From assembly GCA_902562645.1 (NCBI GenBank), contig CACETY010000011.1, forward strand, positions 1 to 36,599: a DNA stretch of 36,599 nucleotides, written 5' to 3'. This stretch comes from an uncultured Pelagibacteraceae bacterium (lineage in GTDB: Bacteria; Pseudomonadota; Alphaproteobacteria; Pelagibacterales; Pelagibacteraceae). The notes beneath the pieces are model-generated. The model was not told where the DNA came from. It saw only the letters and a program-made list of their open reading frames with translations, and ran no database searches. A program made the translations under genes and the position numbers. This document shows, in pieces, positions 1-8,831 of this stretch. Numbering within the stretch: the first letter of the stretch is position 1; the number at the start of each line of letters is the position of its first letter.

Positions 1-228
1 TAATCTTTCAAAAAAAAAATTTAGAATCATAGTTTTGCCTACGCCCACATCACCAACTAAGTAAAAGCCTAATTTATTCTTTTTATCTTTGAATATTTTT
101 TTAATAAATGACTGATTGAAGTTACGATTATAATATTCGGTTAATTTTTGAACTATTTTTATTTGATTTTCGTTAATTTCTAAGTCTTTGTCTTCGCAGT
201 GTTTTAGATAAGATTTTTTCAGACTCAT
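1..228 (-). CDS. zapE: ZapE/AFG1-family P-loop ATPase (N-terminal part, cut by window edge)
   Basis: Only the first 76 codons are in the window; the gene continues beyond position 1. The translation begins MSLKKSYLKH and reaches a Walker A loop, GDVGVGKT, at residues 59-66, followed by MILNFFFERL. A Gly-rich P-loop after a short helical N-terminus and followed by a phenylalanine-rich helix is the pattern of AFG1/ZapE ATPases, which act at the inner membrane in cell division or protein quality control. The ATG at 228-226 overlaps the stop codon of the upstream cupin gene by four bases (ATGA), so translational coupling is likely. Family is inferred from this fragment only; the Walker B and sensor motifs are outside the window, so another small AAA-type ATPase cannot be excluded. 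Confidence 0.65.
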   Translation of the reverse strand, partial: MSLKKSYLKHCEDKDLEINENQIKIVQKLTEYYNRNFNQSFIKKIFKDKKNKLGFYLVGDVGVGKTMILNFFFERL

Positions 229-653
229 TTTTTTGTTTTAAAATCTATTCCATATTCAGATCTAGGTCCTTTTCTCAATCCATATGGACCTGCTAGAAAA
301 ATAGTCATTGGTTTAGTTCCTGGCTCAAGGTCAACTCTGTGGAAATTATTAGCTGACCTAAATCCAATATATCCTGGTGCTCGCCAAACTTTTCCAGTTT
401 TTAATGTTTCCCAGTACCCCCCTCTTAAAATGATTGTGATGTAAGGAAACAAATGATTATGAACGCCATCACCATGATCATCATCTAACATTTCATGTAT
501 AAGAATATTAAATGGAAACCACTTTGGTCTATGTCTGAATAGAATGTAATACCTATTCATCCAAGGTTTTGCTTTATCAAACTCTGGGTGTGAGGGACCT
601 CTATCTAAGACTACTTTTTTTCTTCCTAATTTTTCAAGAATTTTTAAAAACAT
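225..653 (-). CDS. Small cupin-fold protein of unknown function
   Basis: 142 residues with no signal peptide or membrane segment. Residues 60-83 contain a cupin-like metal motif, HGDGVHNHLFPY, followed by the GGYWE turn. His65 and His67, a glutamate near residue 82 and a later His105 could bind a metal. The protein is rich in Trp, Tyr and Phe, as in single-domain cupins of the aspartyl beta-hydroxylase or dioxygenase-like type, but I cannot name a substrate. It sits between bamB (overlap of one base, TAATG) and the ZapE-like gene (four-base overlap), so it is co-transcribed with both. In many alphaproteobacteria the GTPase gene der follows bamB; here this cupin takes that place. Fold confidence is fair; function is unknown. 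Confidence 0.6.
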   Translation of the reverse strand: MFLKILEKLGRKKVVLDRGPSHPEFDKAKPWMNRYYILFRHRPKWFPFNILIHEMLDDDHGDGVHNHLFPYITIILRGGYWETLKTGKVWRAPGYIGFRSANNFHRVDLEPGTKPMTIFLAGPYGLRKGPRSEYGIDFKTKK

Positions 654-1924
654 TATTCAATTTTGGTTAATGCATTATTTTTTATTAAATACATGCTATT
701 ATTAAGAATATATGGTCTAGATATTTTTGAATTATTAATTTTTGTTACATTTTCTTGAATGCCTGTTGAGGAATTAATAGTTACTAACCTTCCATTGCTT
801 AGTGATACATAAACCTTATTTTTAGCGTGAATAAATCCAATTGGCTTAATCTCATGTTTGTCTTTAAAATTTTTTAATACATCAGTAATTCTTATAATAT
901 TACCTGTCGGATCATCTATAATAAAAAGATACCCTTCATTTGATACTGTAAAAATTAAATTCTCAATAATTGTTGGTCTTAAACTTGAATTTATTGACTG
1001 AGCCCATTTTACACCTCCTGTTCTTGCATCTATAGAATAAAATTCATTTTTATTATTAGAAAAATAAATAGTATTATTTTCAAACACAAGATCTGAATTC
1101 TCAAGGCTGAACGCATTTTCGTATATCGTATTTGTTTGTGTAGGTGTTTGCCAAACAAGACTACCGTTGTATACATCAAGTGCAGTTACGTCTCCTAAAT
1201 TATTTATAAAAAAAATAATTTCATCCTTTATAACTATTGATAATTTTTTTTCTGATTTTATAAACGAGTTTTCTGTTTGAAAATTCCATACTTCATTTCC
1301 ATTTTTTGAAGAAACAGCTCTTATAACATTATCAAAATCAATCGTATAAAAATTATCTTTGAATACTTTAATATCAGAATTAAAAGATGAGTTGCTATAT
1401 CTTGACCACAGAATTTTTCCTGTATTTAGGTCAACAGAATATATTTTTGACAAGTTATCATTTACTATTAATTTATTATCTATCTGAGCAAAATATAAAA
1501 TTGGATTAAGTTTTTTTTCTTTTTTATTATAATTATTTATCTTCCATATCTCTTTAAGATTTTGATCTAATTTAAATATCGTACCCTTTCCATTAAAAAA
1601 TATTATTTCATCAGAATTAGTAAAAAATAATTCAGGTTGATAAAATTCAAATTTTTTAATTTTACTAAATTTATAATTTGATATTTTTGTAAAATTTGTA
1701 TCAAAGTTAATATTACCGTTATTGTTAGTTTTGTTGTTCTGAAATGGCTTATTTTTGAACGTAATTAGAGATTTTATCTTTAAATCAGGATTTAGCTCTT
1801 CTTTTATTGGCTCTATTTTTTCAAAAATATTAATTGATCCATCATTAATTTCTTTATCTTTTTTGGAAAGGCTACAGCTAGTAATAAATATAAAAATTAA
1901 TATATATAGAAATCTTTTACTCAC
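653..1924 (-). CDS. bamB: BamB-like outer-membrane assembly lipoprotein (PQQ-type beta-propeller)
   Basis: 423 residues. The N-terminus MSKRFLYILIFIFITSCS is a lipoprotein signal with the lipobox cysteine at residue 17, so the mature protein is predicted to be a periplasm-facing lipoprotein. The body contains repeated PQQ-type blades with the pattern (V/I)xxxDxxTGxxxW, for example SVDLNTGKILW, ALDVYNGSLVW and SIDARTGGVKW, as expected for an eight-bladed propeller. BamB binds BamA and assists outer-membrane beta-barrel folding. The upstream neighbour is a membrane-anchored TPR-like protein, the usual partner gene of bamB in alphaproteobacteria, and the two genes overlap by eight bases. The long Asn/Lys-rich linker after the lipid anchor (about residues 20-80) reflects the AT-rich genome. 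Confidence 0.85.
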   Translation of the reverse strand: MSKRFLYILIFIFITSCSLSKKDKEINDGSINIFEKIEPIKEELNPDLKIKSLITFKNKPFQNNKTNNNGNINFDTNFTKISNYKFSKIKKFEFYQPELFFTNSDEIIFFNGKGTIFKLDQNLKEIWKINNYNKKEKKLNPILYFAQIDNKLIVNDNLSKIYSVDLNTGKILWSRYSNSSFNSDIKVFKDNFYTIDFDNVIRAVSSKNGNEVWNFQTENSFIKSEKKLSIVIKDEIIFFINNLGDVTALDVYNGSLVWQTPTQTNTIYENAFSLENSDLVFENNTIYFSNNKNEFYSIDARTGGVKWAQSINSSLRPTIIENLIFTVSNEGYLFIIDDPTGNIIRITDVLKNFKDKHEIKPIGFIHAKNKVYVSLSNGRLVTINSSTGIQENVTKINNSKISRPYILNNSMYLIKNNALTKIE

Positions 1925-2561
1925 CGAATTCTGAACGTAATCTTCTTTGAACTTCTAGTTTAATTTTAGGACTTACATTTTCTATATTAGTGACTTGCTC
2001 AAAAAAATCTTTAGACTTTTGTTTTTGGTTTTTTGCTAAGTAAAACTCAGCCATTAAATACATAGCTTGTGGTTTCCAAATACTTTCTGATTTAATTACA
2101 GGATTTAGGATATCTAATAATTGATTTTCATCTACAAAATTAGAATTAAAGAGACCTTTTTTATAAATGGTTAAATTTTTTATTTCTTTATCAAGAGATA
2201 CATCATTTATAAGCAAGTCAAAGTATGAGTTAATCTCCTGATTAGATGATATTAAATCATTGTCTAGTAGGAAAAAGAAAGCCAAAGGAGAATAAGTTTT
2301 ATCCTTAGTTTTAATAATTTCAATTAAATTGCTGTTTATATTTTGTTTTTTTTCATTTTCAAAATTTGTAACAATTTGATTAAATTTATTTGCTAACTTT
2401 TCTTTACTTCTAGTATTAAACTCTTGATAGCCAAAAAAACTGATTAATATTAATATAATCAATATTAATAGAGTTATTAGTTGTTTTCTTTTTGATATTA
2501 AAAAATTTTTTAATTTTTCAACTCTTGTGTTTGTATTAATAATTTCTATTTCTTCATCCAT
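1917..2561 (-). CDS. Membrane-anchored TPR-like protein (YfgM-type, TPR_21 domain)
   Basis: 214 residues. A short acidic N-terminus is followed by one transmembrane helix at about residues 28-46, then a soluble helical region. The helical hairpins near the end (around WKPQAMYLMAEFYLAKNQ) are TPR-like. This is the layout of YfgM-type proteins, which present a TPR domain to the periplasm and are found next to BamB. The gene overlaps acnA by eight bases upstream and bamB by eight bases downstream, so all three are read from one message. Assignment rests on topology and the bamB neighbour rather than on a strong catalytic motif. It could also be described as a tetratricopeptide protein of unknown function. 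Confidence 0.65.
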   Translation of the reverse strand: MDEEIEIINTNTRVEKLKNFLISKRKQLITLLILIILILISFFGYQEFNTRSKEKLANKFNQIVTNFENEKKQNINSNLIEIIKTKDKTYSPLAFFFLLDNDLISSNQEINSYFDLLINDVSLDKEIKNLTIYKKGLFNSNFVDENQLLDILNPVIKSESIWKPQAMYLMAEFYLAKNQKQKSKDFFEQVTNIENVSPKIKLEVQRRLRSEFGE

Positions 2562-5229
2562 TTATCATATTCCTTAAAACATACTGAAGAATACCACCGT
2601 TTTTATAGTATTCTAATTCATTTTTAGTGTCTATTCTGCATAACAATTTAATTTTTTTAACGTCACCTGTCACATATTTGATTTCAACTTCTAAATGATC
2701 ACCAGGATTAATCCCTTTCTCAAGACCTAATACTGAAATTAATTCTGAGCCTTTTAAGTTTAAATTTTGTCTATTCATTTTTTCTATAAACTGCAAAGGT
2801 AGAACCCCCATACCAATTAGATTTGACCTATGTATTCTTTCAAAGCTTTCTGCAATTACAGCTTTTATACCTAATAATTTTGTGCCTTTTGCTGCCCAAT
2901 CTCTTGAAGATCCGGTTCCATATTCTTTTCCACCAAATACTACTAAATCTACTCCTCTTTTTTTGTATTCAACAACAGCGTCATAAATAGGCATTACTTT
3001 TTCTTCAGGATATAATTTAGTAAATCCTCCCTCTGTTCCTGGAGCCATTTCATTTTTAATTCTAATATTAGCAAACGTTCCCCTCATCATTACTTCATGA
3101 TTTCCTCTTCTTGCTCCATAGGAGTTATAATCCTTCGGTAAAATTTGATGTTTCATAAAATAATTACCTGTTGGACTTTCTTTTTGTATAGTTCCAGCTG
3201 GAGATATATGGTCTGTTGTTACCATATCTCCTAAAATTAATAATGGTCTTGCATCTTTTATTTCTTTAAATCCCTCTGGCTCATCTGGTAAATTTTCAAA
3301 GAATGGTGGTTTTTTTACATAAGTAGAATTTTCTTCCCAGTTATAAATACTTCCTTTATCTACTTTTATTTTTTGCCATTGCTCTGGTCCTTCAGAGACA
3401 TTTGAATATCTGTTTACAAACATTTCTGGGTTCAGAGATTGTTTAAGAGTGTCCTCTATCTCTTTATTGGTTGGCCAAATATCTTTTAAGTAAACATCTT
3501 GGCCTTTGTTATCTTTTCCTAATGGATCTTTATACAAATCCACTCTCATAGACCCAGCAATTGCATAGGCTACTACAAGAGGAGGTGAGGCTAAATAGTT
3601 TGCTTTTACTAATGGAGAAATCCTTCCTTCAAAGTTTCTATTTCCAGACAAAACTGAAACTGCATATAAATTATTTTCTTTAATAGCCTCAGTGATATTA
3701 TCTTGCAAAGGTCCAGAGTTACCAATACATGTGGTGCATCCGTAACCAACTAAATTGAAACCTAACTCATCTAAATATTTGCTTAAACCAGCTTTTTCTA
3801 AATAGTCTGTAACAACCTGTGATCCAGGTGCTAATGAAGTTTTAACCCAAGGTTTAACAGTTAAGCCTTTTTCAATTGCATTTTTGGCTAATAGGCCTGC
3901 ACCAATTAACACATTTGGATTGGAGGTATTCGTACATGATGTAATGGCTGCTATTAATATATCTCCATCTTTTATTTCAAAATCTGAGTCTTTAACTTTT
4001 GCCACTGTAGGTTCAGTTTTTTTGCATATATCTTCAAAAACTTTTATAAAATTTTTTGATGCCTCTGTTAAAAGAACTTTATCTTGAGGTCTTTTTGGTC
4101 CAGAAATTGTTGGAACTACTGTAGACATATCTAGAGATAAAGTATCAGTGAAAACAACTTCTTCACTTGCCCACAAATTTTGTTCTTTTGCATATTTTTC
4201 TACGATTTGAATATTTTCTTTTGATCTTCCTGAAAATTCTAAATATTTTAAAGTTTCATCATCAATTGGAAAAAATCCACAGGTAGCACCATACTCAGGT
4301 GCCATGTTTGCAATAGTTGCTCTGTCAGCTAATGTTAGATTTTTTAGACCTTCTCCATAAAATTCTACAAATTTACCAACAACACCTTTATCTCTTAACA
4401 TTTTAACAACTGTTAAAACTAAATCAGTAGCCGTTGTGCCTTCGGGTAACTTATTTTTCATTTCAAATCCAACTACTTCTGGTATCAACATTGATATAGG
4501 TTGTCCCAGCATACCTGCTTCTGCTTCAATTCCTCCTACTCCCCAACCTAGTACTGATAAACCATTAACCATTGTAGTATGACTATCGGTTCCAACTAGT
4601 GTGTCTGGAAATAAATACTCTTTATCGTCAAACTTTTCGTTCCAAACTACTTTTGATAAGTATTCTAAATTTACCTGATGGCAAATTCCAGTCCCAGGAG
4701 GGACAATTCTAAAATTATCAAAGGCTTGCTGTCCCCATTTTAAAAAAGAGTATCTCTCAAAGTTTCTATCAAACTCAATATCAACGTTTTCTTTTAATGA
4801 GTCTTTTGTTGCAAACTTATCAACTTGAACAGAGTGGTCGATCACAAGATCAACTGAGGAAAGAGGATTAATTGTATTTGGATCTTTGTTCTTTTCCTTA
4901 ACTGTATCCCTCATTGCAGCAAGATCAGCAACAGCTGGTATACCTGTATAATCTTGCAAAAGAACCCTTGCAGGTCTATAGGCGATTTCTGTTTTGGATT
5001 TTTTTGAATTTAACCACTCTTTAATTGCCAAAATTTGTTCTTTATTAACTGTCACATTGTCTTCATATCTGAGTAAGTTTTCAAGTAAGACTTTTATAGA
5101 TTTTGGTAATTTATTTATTCCTTCTAAACCATTTTTTTCTGCTTCTTTAAGCGAGTAAAAAAAATGATCCTTTCCATTAACTGATATTTTTTTTAGACAA
5201 TTGAATGAATTTTGATTTCCAGGTTTCAT
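2554..5229 (-). CDS. acnA: Aconitate hydratase A (citrate/isocitrate isomerase)
   Basis: 891 residues, the normal length for the AcnA/IRP1 class. It converts citrate to isocitrate in the TCA cycle through a [4Fe-4S] cluster. The three cluster cysteines are visible: Cys432 in SCTNTSNP, and Cys498 and Cys501 in GYGCTTCIGNSGP. Other family landmarks are GTDSHTTMVNGLSVLGWGVGG near residues 213-233 and, in the C-terminal swivel domain, GDMVTTDHISPAG and GKEYGTGSSRDWAAKG, which carry substrate-binding residues. No key residue is missing. The gene starts four bases after the LysE-type gene stops and overlaps the TPR-like gene downstream, so a central carbon enzyme shares a message with outer-membrane assembly genes. 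Confidence 0.97.
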   Translation of the reverse strand: MKPGNQNSFNCLKKISVNGKDHFFYSLKEAEKNGLEGINKLPKSIKVLLENLLRYEDNVTVNKEQILAIKEWLNSKKSKTEIAYRPARVLLQDYTGIPAVADLAAMRDTVKEKNKDPNTINPLSSVDLVIDHSVQVDKFATKDSLKENVDIEFDRNFERYSFLKWGQQAFDNFRIVPPGTGICHQVNLEYLSKVVWNEKFDDKEYLFPDTLVGTDSHTTMVNGLSVLGWGVGGIEAEAGMLGQPISMLIPEVVGFEMKNKLPEGTTATDLVLTVVKMLRDKGVVGKFVEFYGEGLKNLTLADRATIANMAPEYGATCGFFPIDDETLKYLEFSGRSKENIQIVEKYAKEQNLWASEEVVFTDTLSLDMSTVVPTISGPKRPQDKVLLTEASKNFIKVFEDICKKTEPTVAKVKDSDFEIKDGDILIAAITSCTNTSNPNVLIGAGLLAKNAIEKGLTVKPWVKTSLAPGSQVVTDYLEKAGLSKYLDELGFNLVGYGCTTCIGNSGPLQDNITEAIKENNLYAVSVLSGNRNFEGRISPLVKANYLASPPLVVAYAIAGSMRVDLYKDPLGKDNKGQDVYLKDIWPTNKEIEDTLKQSLNPEMFVNRYSNVSEGPEQWQKIKVDKGSIYNWEENSTYVKKPPFFENLPDEPEGFKEIKDARPLLILGDMVTTDHISPAGTIQKESPTGNYFMKHQILPKDYNSYGARRGNHEVMMRGTFANIRIKNEMAPGTEGGFTKLYPEEKVMPIYDAVVEYKKRGVDLVVFGGKEYGTGSSRDWAAKGTKLLGIKAVIAESFERIHRSNLIGMGVLPLQFIEKMNRQNLNLKGSELISVLGLEKGINPGDHLEVEIKYVTGDVKKIKLLCRIDTKNELEYYKNGGILQYVLRNMING

Positions 5230-5233
5230 ATCT

Positions 5234-5824
5234 TTAGTAATAAAAAGTTGCTATACAGCTTAATAAGAGTGCCGACATAACATAATTAAACCATTTTATA
5301 AATTTCTCATTTGTCGCGAATTTCCTCATAAATTTTCCAATTATGGTCCAAAAAATAATACTAATAACTGCAAAAATGAAAGCAATACCTAATAACCAAA
5401 TTGAATAAGAAATGAAATTACTACCTGATTCTACATATGTTGAAACTGCAATTATTGCAACTATCACACCTTTTGGATTCAAAAATTGATAAAGAAAAGT
5501 TTCCATAAAGTTTACTGGTCTTAATTTTTCATTTTCGTCTGAAGATTTGGAAAATGATATCTTGTATGACAAATAAATTAAAAATGCTGTACCAGTAAAT
5601 ATTAAACCTTTTTGAATAATAGGATAAAGCTTAAAAATATTTATTAAGCCAAAATTTATAACTGCCAACATGAATGTAAAACCAAAAATCACACCTAACA
5701 TTAAAGGAATTGTTTTTTTAAACCCATGATTAAATCCCGAATGTGATGCTACAATATTATTTGGTCCAGGCGAACAGCTTGTCACAAACATAAATAAACA
5801 AAGAGACAGCAATTCAGGATGCAT
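5234..5824 (-). CDS. LysE/RhtB-family amino-acid exporter
   Basis: 196 residues, almost entirely hydrophobic, with five to six predicted transmembrane helices. The N-terminal helix carries the family hallmark PGPNN (residues 19-23), followed by SGFNHGFKKTIPLMLGV, typical of the first LysE/RhtB segment. These inner-membrane proteins export amino acids such as lysine, threonine or homoserine; the substrate here cannot be read from sequence. It lies two bases after csaA and four bases before acnA, in the same minus-strand chain. The length matches the family (about 200 residues), and nothing is truncated. Confidence 0.85.
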   Translation of the reverse strand: MHPELLSLCLFMFVTSCSPGPNNIVASHSGFNHGFKKTIPLMLGVIFGFTFMLAVINFGLINIFKLYPIIQKGLIFTGTAFLIYLSYKISFSKSSDENEKLRPVNFMETFLYQFLNPKGVIVAIIAVSTYVESGSNFISYSIWLLGIAFIFAVISIIFWTIIGKFMRKFATNEKFIKWFNYVMSALLLSCIATFYY

Positions 5825-5826
5825 TT

Positions 5827-6168
5827 CTATGCTACAGGCAAACCATTTTCAACTTTTTGAGATGGATGAACAAGGACAACTTTTCCTTCCTTATCAATGG
5901 AGCCAAGAATTAAAACTTGAGAAACAACACCTGCTATATTTTTTTCTGGAAAGTTACATACACCAATGACTTGTTTGCCTACTAAGTTTTCCTCATTGTA
6001 ATAATGAGTAATCTGTGCAGATGATTGTTTAACGCCTATTTCTTTTCCAAAATCTACTTCAACAACTAGTGATGGTTTTCTAGCTTTTTCATTTTTTTTT
6101 ACTGATATTACTGTTCCTACTCTAATGTCTACTTTGTCATATGTATCGTATGTTATTTGTTCTTTCAT
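5827..6168 (-). CDS. csaA: CsaA-type tRNA-binding-domain protein
   Basis: 113 residues forming a single OB-fold EMAP/tRNA-binding domain. The diagnostic stretches are VDIRVGTVISV near residues 13-23, EKARKPSLVVEVDFG near 28-42, KQSSAQITHYY near 47-57, and the C-terminal VVLVHPSQKVENG. CsaA proteins dimerise, bind tRNA and have been proposed to act as export-related chaperones in Bacillus. It is the first gene of the minus-strand chain that continues through acnA and bamB. No Shine-Dalgarno sequence is visible: the 25 bp upstream are almost pure A/T, and a TATATT at 6180-6175 on this strand would place transcription initiation at or next to the ATG. Confidence 0.88.
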   Translation of the reverse strand: MKEQITYDTYDKVDIRVGTVISVKKNEKARKPSLVVEVDFGKEIGVKQSSAQITHYYNEENLVGKQVIGVCNFPEKNIAGVVSQVLILGSIDKEGKVVLVHPSQKVENGLPVA

Positions 6169-6184
6169 AAATTTAATATATAAT
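6157..6184 (+). promoter_or_regulatory. Candidate argE promoter giving a leaderless or near-leaderless transcript
   Basis: A perfect TATAAT lies at 6179-6184 with TTGTTC at 6157-6162, a 16-base spacer (the -35 matches only three of six positions). Transcription would begin at about 6190-6193, immediately at the argE start codon at 6194. The -35 lies inside the csaA coding region because the intergenic gap is only 25 bp (6169-6193). No ribosome-binding sequence is present in the gap. This is inference from motif spacing; in DNA this AT-rich chance matches are common. Confidence 0.4.
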
Positions 6185-6193
6185 TAATAATTG

Positions 6194-7381
6194 ATGAGTA
6201 CAGGAAATAATTTAGAAGATATATATAATAATTCGATAAGAATTCTCAAAGATTTAATTGCATTTAAAACAGTATCTGGTGAAGATAATAACCAACTTAT
6301 AGATTATTGTGATGATATATTAAATTCTTTAGGAGCTAGTTCTTTTAAAACTTATGATGAGGAAAAAAAAAGAGTAAATCTTTTCTCAACTTTAAAAGCA
6401 AAAAAAAAAAGTAATAAAAAACCAATTATTTTATCTGGACACACAGATGTTGTTCCAGTTTCAAAAGGTTGGGCATCAGACCCTTTTGATGCAACAATCA
6501 AGGAAGATAAATTATTTGGCAGAGGATCGTGTGATATGAAAGGTTTTATTGCATGTGCATTAGCTTACGCACCAATTTTCTCTTCATCAAATTTGGATAG
6601 AGATATTCATTTTTCATTCACTTTTGATGAAGAAACAGCATGCAAGGGTGCACCAATTTTGATTGCAGAACTGAAAAAAAGAGGCATTAAAGATTGTATT
6701 TGTATTGTTGGCGAACCAACAAATATGAAAATTATTGATGCTCATAAAGGATGCTATGAATACACAACCTATTTTGAAGGTCTTGCTGGACATAGTTCGG
6801 AACCAGACAAAGGAGTAAGTGCAGTTGAATTTGCTGCAAGATATGTAAATAAACTTCTCGAATTGAAAGAAAAATTGAAAGAAAGAGAATTAAAAGACTC
6901 TATCTTTGATCCTCCATATTCAACTTTGCAGGTTGGTGGAATATTTGGTGGAATTGCCCATAATGTAATTGCTGACAAATGTCATGTAAACTGGGAAACA
7001 AGACCTGTTGTGAAAGAAGATGGAATTTTTTTAAATCATGAAATAGATAAATTTACTAAAGAGACTCTTTTGCCAGAAATGAAAAAGATATATCCAAAAT
7101 CCAGCATAAAAAAACATATCATTGGTGAAATAACTGGTTTTGATAGAATTTCAAATTCTGAGGCATGTGAATTTGTATCTAGCATAACTGGAGATAATTC
7201 GAGAGAAGTAGTCTCTTTTGGAACTGAAGCAGGGTTATTTCAAGAAATAGGAATAAGTACAGTTGTGTGTGGCCCAGGATCCATTAAGCAAGCGCATAAG
7301 ATTGATGAATTTATAAAACTTAATGAAATAAAAAAATGTATTAGTTTTTTAGATGGTATAAAAAATAAGTCTTTGAATTAA
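6194..7381 (+). CDS. argE: Acetylornithine deacetylase-type M20 metallohydrolase
   Basis: About 395 residues. M20-family metal-ligand motifs are intact (numbered from MSTG): SGHTDVVPV with His83 and Asp85, GRGSCDMKG with Asp114, FDEETACKG with the catalytic/ligand pair Glu147-Glu148, and GEPTN near 173. ArgE removes acetyl from N-acetylornithine to give ornithine in arginine synthesis, and the length and motifs match ArgE better than DapE or carboxypeptidase G2. I chose the ATG at 6194; a TTG three bases upstream (6191) is also in frame. The gene diverges from csaA across a 25-bp gap and ends in a four-base convergent overlap with the aldehyde dehydrogenase. Other acetyl-diamino acids remain possible substrates. 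Confidence 0.85.
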   Translation: MSTGNNLEDIYNNSIRILKDLIAFKTVSGEDNNQLIDYCDDILNSLGASSFKTYDEEKKRVNLFSTLKAKKKSNKKPIILSGHTDVVPVSKGWASDPFDATIKEDKLFGRGSCDMKGFIACALAYAPIFSSSNLDRDIHFSFTFDEETACKGAPILIAELKKRGIKDCICIVGEPTNMKIIDAHKGCYEYTTYFEGLAGHSSEPDKGVSAVEFAARYVNKLLELKEKLKERELKDSIFDPPYSTLQVGGIFGGIAHNVIADKCHVNWETRPVVKEDGIFLNHEIDKFTKETLLPEMKKIYPKSSIKKHIIGEITGFDRISNSEACEFVSSITGDNSREVVSFGTEAGLFQEIGISTVVCGPGSIKQAHKIDEFIKLNEIKKCISFLDGIKNKSLN

Positions 7382-8811
7382 TTCCAACCACCAACAGATT
7401 TAACTTCTAAAAATTCAAGCAAACCTTCTTTTCCAGCTTCTCTCCCAATTCCAGAATGTTTAAATCCTCCAAAGGGAGCATCAACCGCAATACCTGCTCC
7501 ATTAACGTCTACCATTCCAGATCTAAGTTTTCTCGCAACCCTTTGTACCTTATCATTATCTTGAGTTTGAATATAATTTGTTAATCCATAATCAGTGTCA
7601 TTTGCAATCTGGATAGCTTCTTCCTCAGTTTCAAATGGAATTACAGATAAAACTGGACCAAAAATTTCCGTTCTTGCAATTTCCATGTCATTATTAACAT
7701 CTGCAAATACTGTAGGTTTTACATAATAACCATCTTTTAATCCCTCTGGTTTTCCTGTGCCACCAGCAATTAACTTTGCCCCTTCATCTATTCCCTTTTG
7801 GATTAAACCTTGAATTTTATCAAATTGAACTTCTGAAATTACAGGACCTATATGTTCACCTTCTTTATTTGGATCATCTACTTTAAATTCACTTGCGTAC
7901 TTTTTTAGTCTTACAATAGCATCGTCATAAATTGTTTTTTCAACTAACATTCTTGTAGGTGCATTACAGGATTGTCCAGAATTTCTAAAACATCTAAAAG
8001 CACCTCTTTCAATAGCCTCTGAATCTGCATCTTTAAATATGATATTTGCACCTTTTCCCCCTAACTCTAAACTTAATCTTTTAAAATCTTTAGCTGCATT
8101 TTGTGAGATTAATGCTCCTGCTCTAGTAGAGCCAGTAAATGAAATCATATTTACATCAGGATGACTTGTTAATGCATCACCGGTAGTTGCGCCGTCTCCA
8201 TTTACTAAATTAAATACACCTTTTGGAAACTTTGCTTCATCGATTAATTCTGCAATAATCATTGCAGATAATGGAGCTAATTCAGAAGGTTTTAAAATCA
8301 TAGTACAGCCAGATGCTAAAGCAGGAATAACTTTTAAAGTAACTTGATTTATAGGCCAGTTCCAAGGAGTAATTAATGCACAAACACCTTTTGGTTCATA
8401 TATTAGTCTTTGATTTTTAGCATGTTCTCCAAGTGGTTTTTCAAACTCAAACTCTTTTAAATAACGTATAAATGATTTTGTATGGCTAGCGCCAGTTCCT
8501 GTTTGAAGTTTTGAAGCAAAATCTTTCGGTGCACCCATTTCTTGTATAATCGCCTCAGTAATATCGTTCCATCTTTTTTTATAAAGCACATAAAAGTTTT
8601 CCAATAAATCAATTCTTTCTTGTTTTGAAGAATATCCCCAGGTTTTAAAAGCTTCTTTAGCTGCTAATACCGCATCATTAATATCCTCTTTGCCTCCTAA
8701 GGAAATTACTGCACAACTTTTTTCAGTTGCAGGATTAATAACTAGGATGTCTTTTTGATTTTTTGGTGAAACCCATGAACCATTAATATAAAAATTTTTC
8801 TTTTCAATCAT
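7378..8811 (-). CDS. NAD(P)-dependent aldehyde dehydrogenase (possibly 4-guanidinobutanal/aminoaldehyde type)
   Basis: 477 residues, full-length ALDH superfamily. Catalytic residues are visible: Asn151 in TPWNWP, Glu249 in LELGGKG and the nucleophile Cys282 in GQSCNAPTR; FTGSTRAG near 225-232 is the nucleotide-binding turn. It oxidises an aldehyde to a carboxylate. It is the last gene of an operon, 20 bases after a ureohydrolase of the agmatinase/guanidinobutyrase family, which suggests a role in guanidino- or amino-aldehyde oxidation (the KauB-type step preceding guanidinobutyrase), though this is inferred from context only. It closely resembles the second ALDH at 34764-36194, sharing the start MIEKKNFYING. 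Its stop overlaps the end of argE by four bases. Confidence 0.88.
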   Translation of the reverse strand: MIEKKNFYINGSWVSPKNQKDILVINPATEKSCAVISLGGKEDINDAVLAAKEAFKTWGYSSKQERIDLLENFYVLYKKRWNDITEAIIQEMGAPKDFASKLQTGTGASHTKSFIRYLKEFEFEKPLGEHAKNQRLIYEPKGVCALITPWNWPINQVTLKVIPALASGCTMILKPSELAPLSAMIIAELIDEAKFPKGVFNLVNGDGATTGDALTSHPDVNMISFTGSTRAGALISQNAAKDFKRLSLELGGKGANIIFKDADSEAIERGAFRCFRNSGQSCNAPTRMLVEKTIYDDAIVRLKKYASEFKVDDPNKEGEHIGPVISEVQFDKIQGLIQKGIDEGAKLIAGGTGKPEGLKDGYYVKPTVFADVNNDMEIARTEIFGPVLSVIPFETEEEAIQIANDTDYGLTNYIQTQDNDKVQRVARKLRSGMVDVNGAGIAVDAPFGGFKHSGIGREAGKEGLLEFLEVKSVGGWN

Positions 8812-8831
8812 GGGCGCAAACTATCCTTTAT

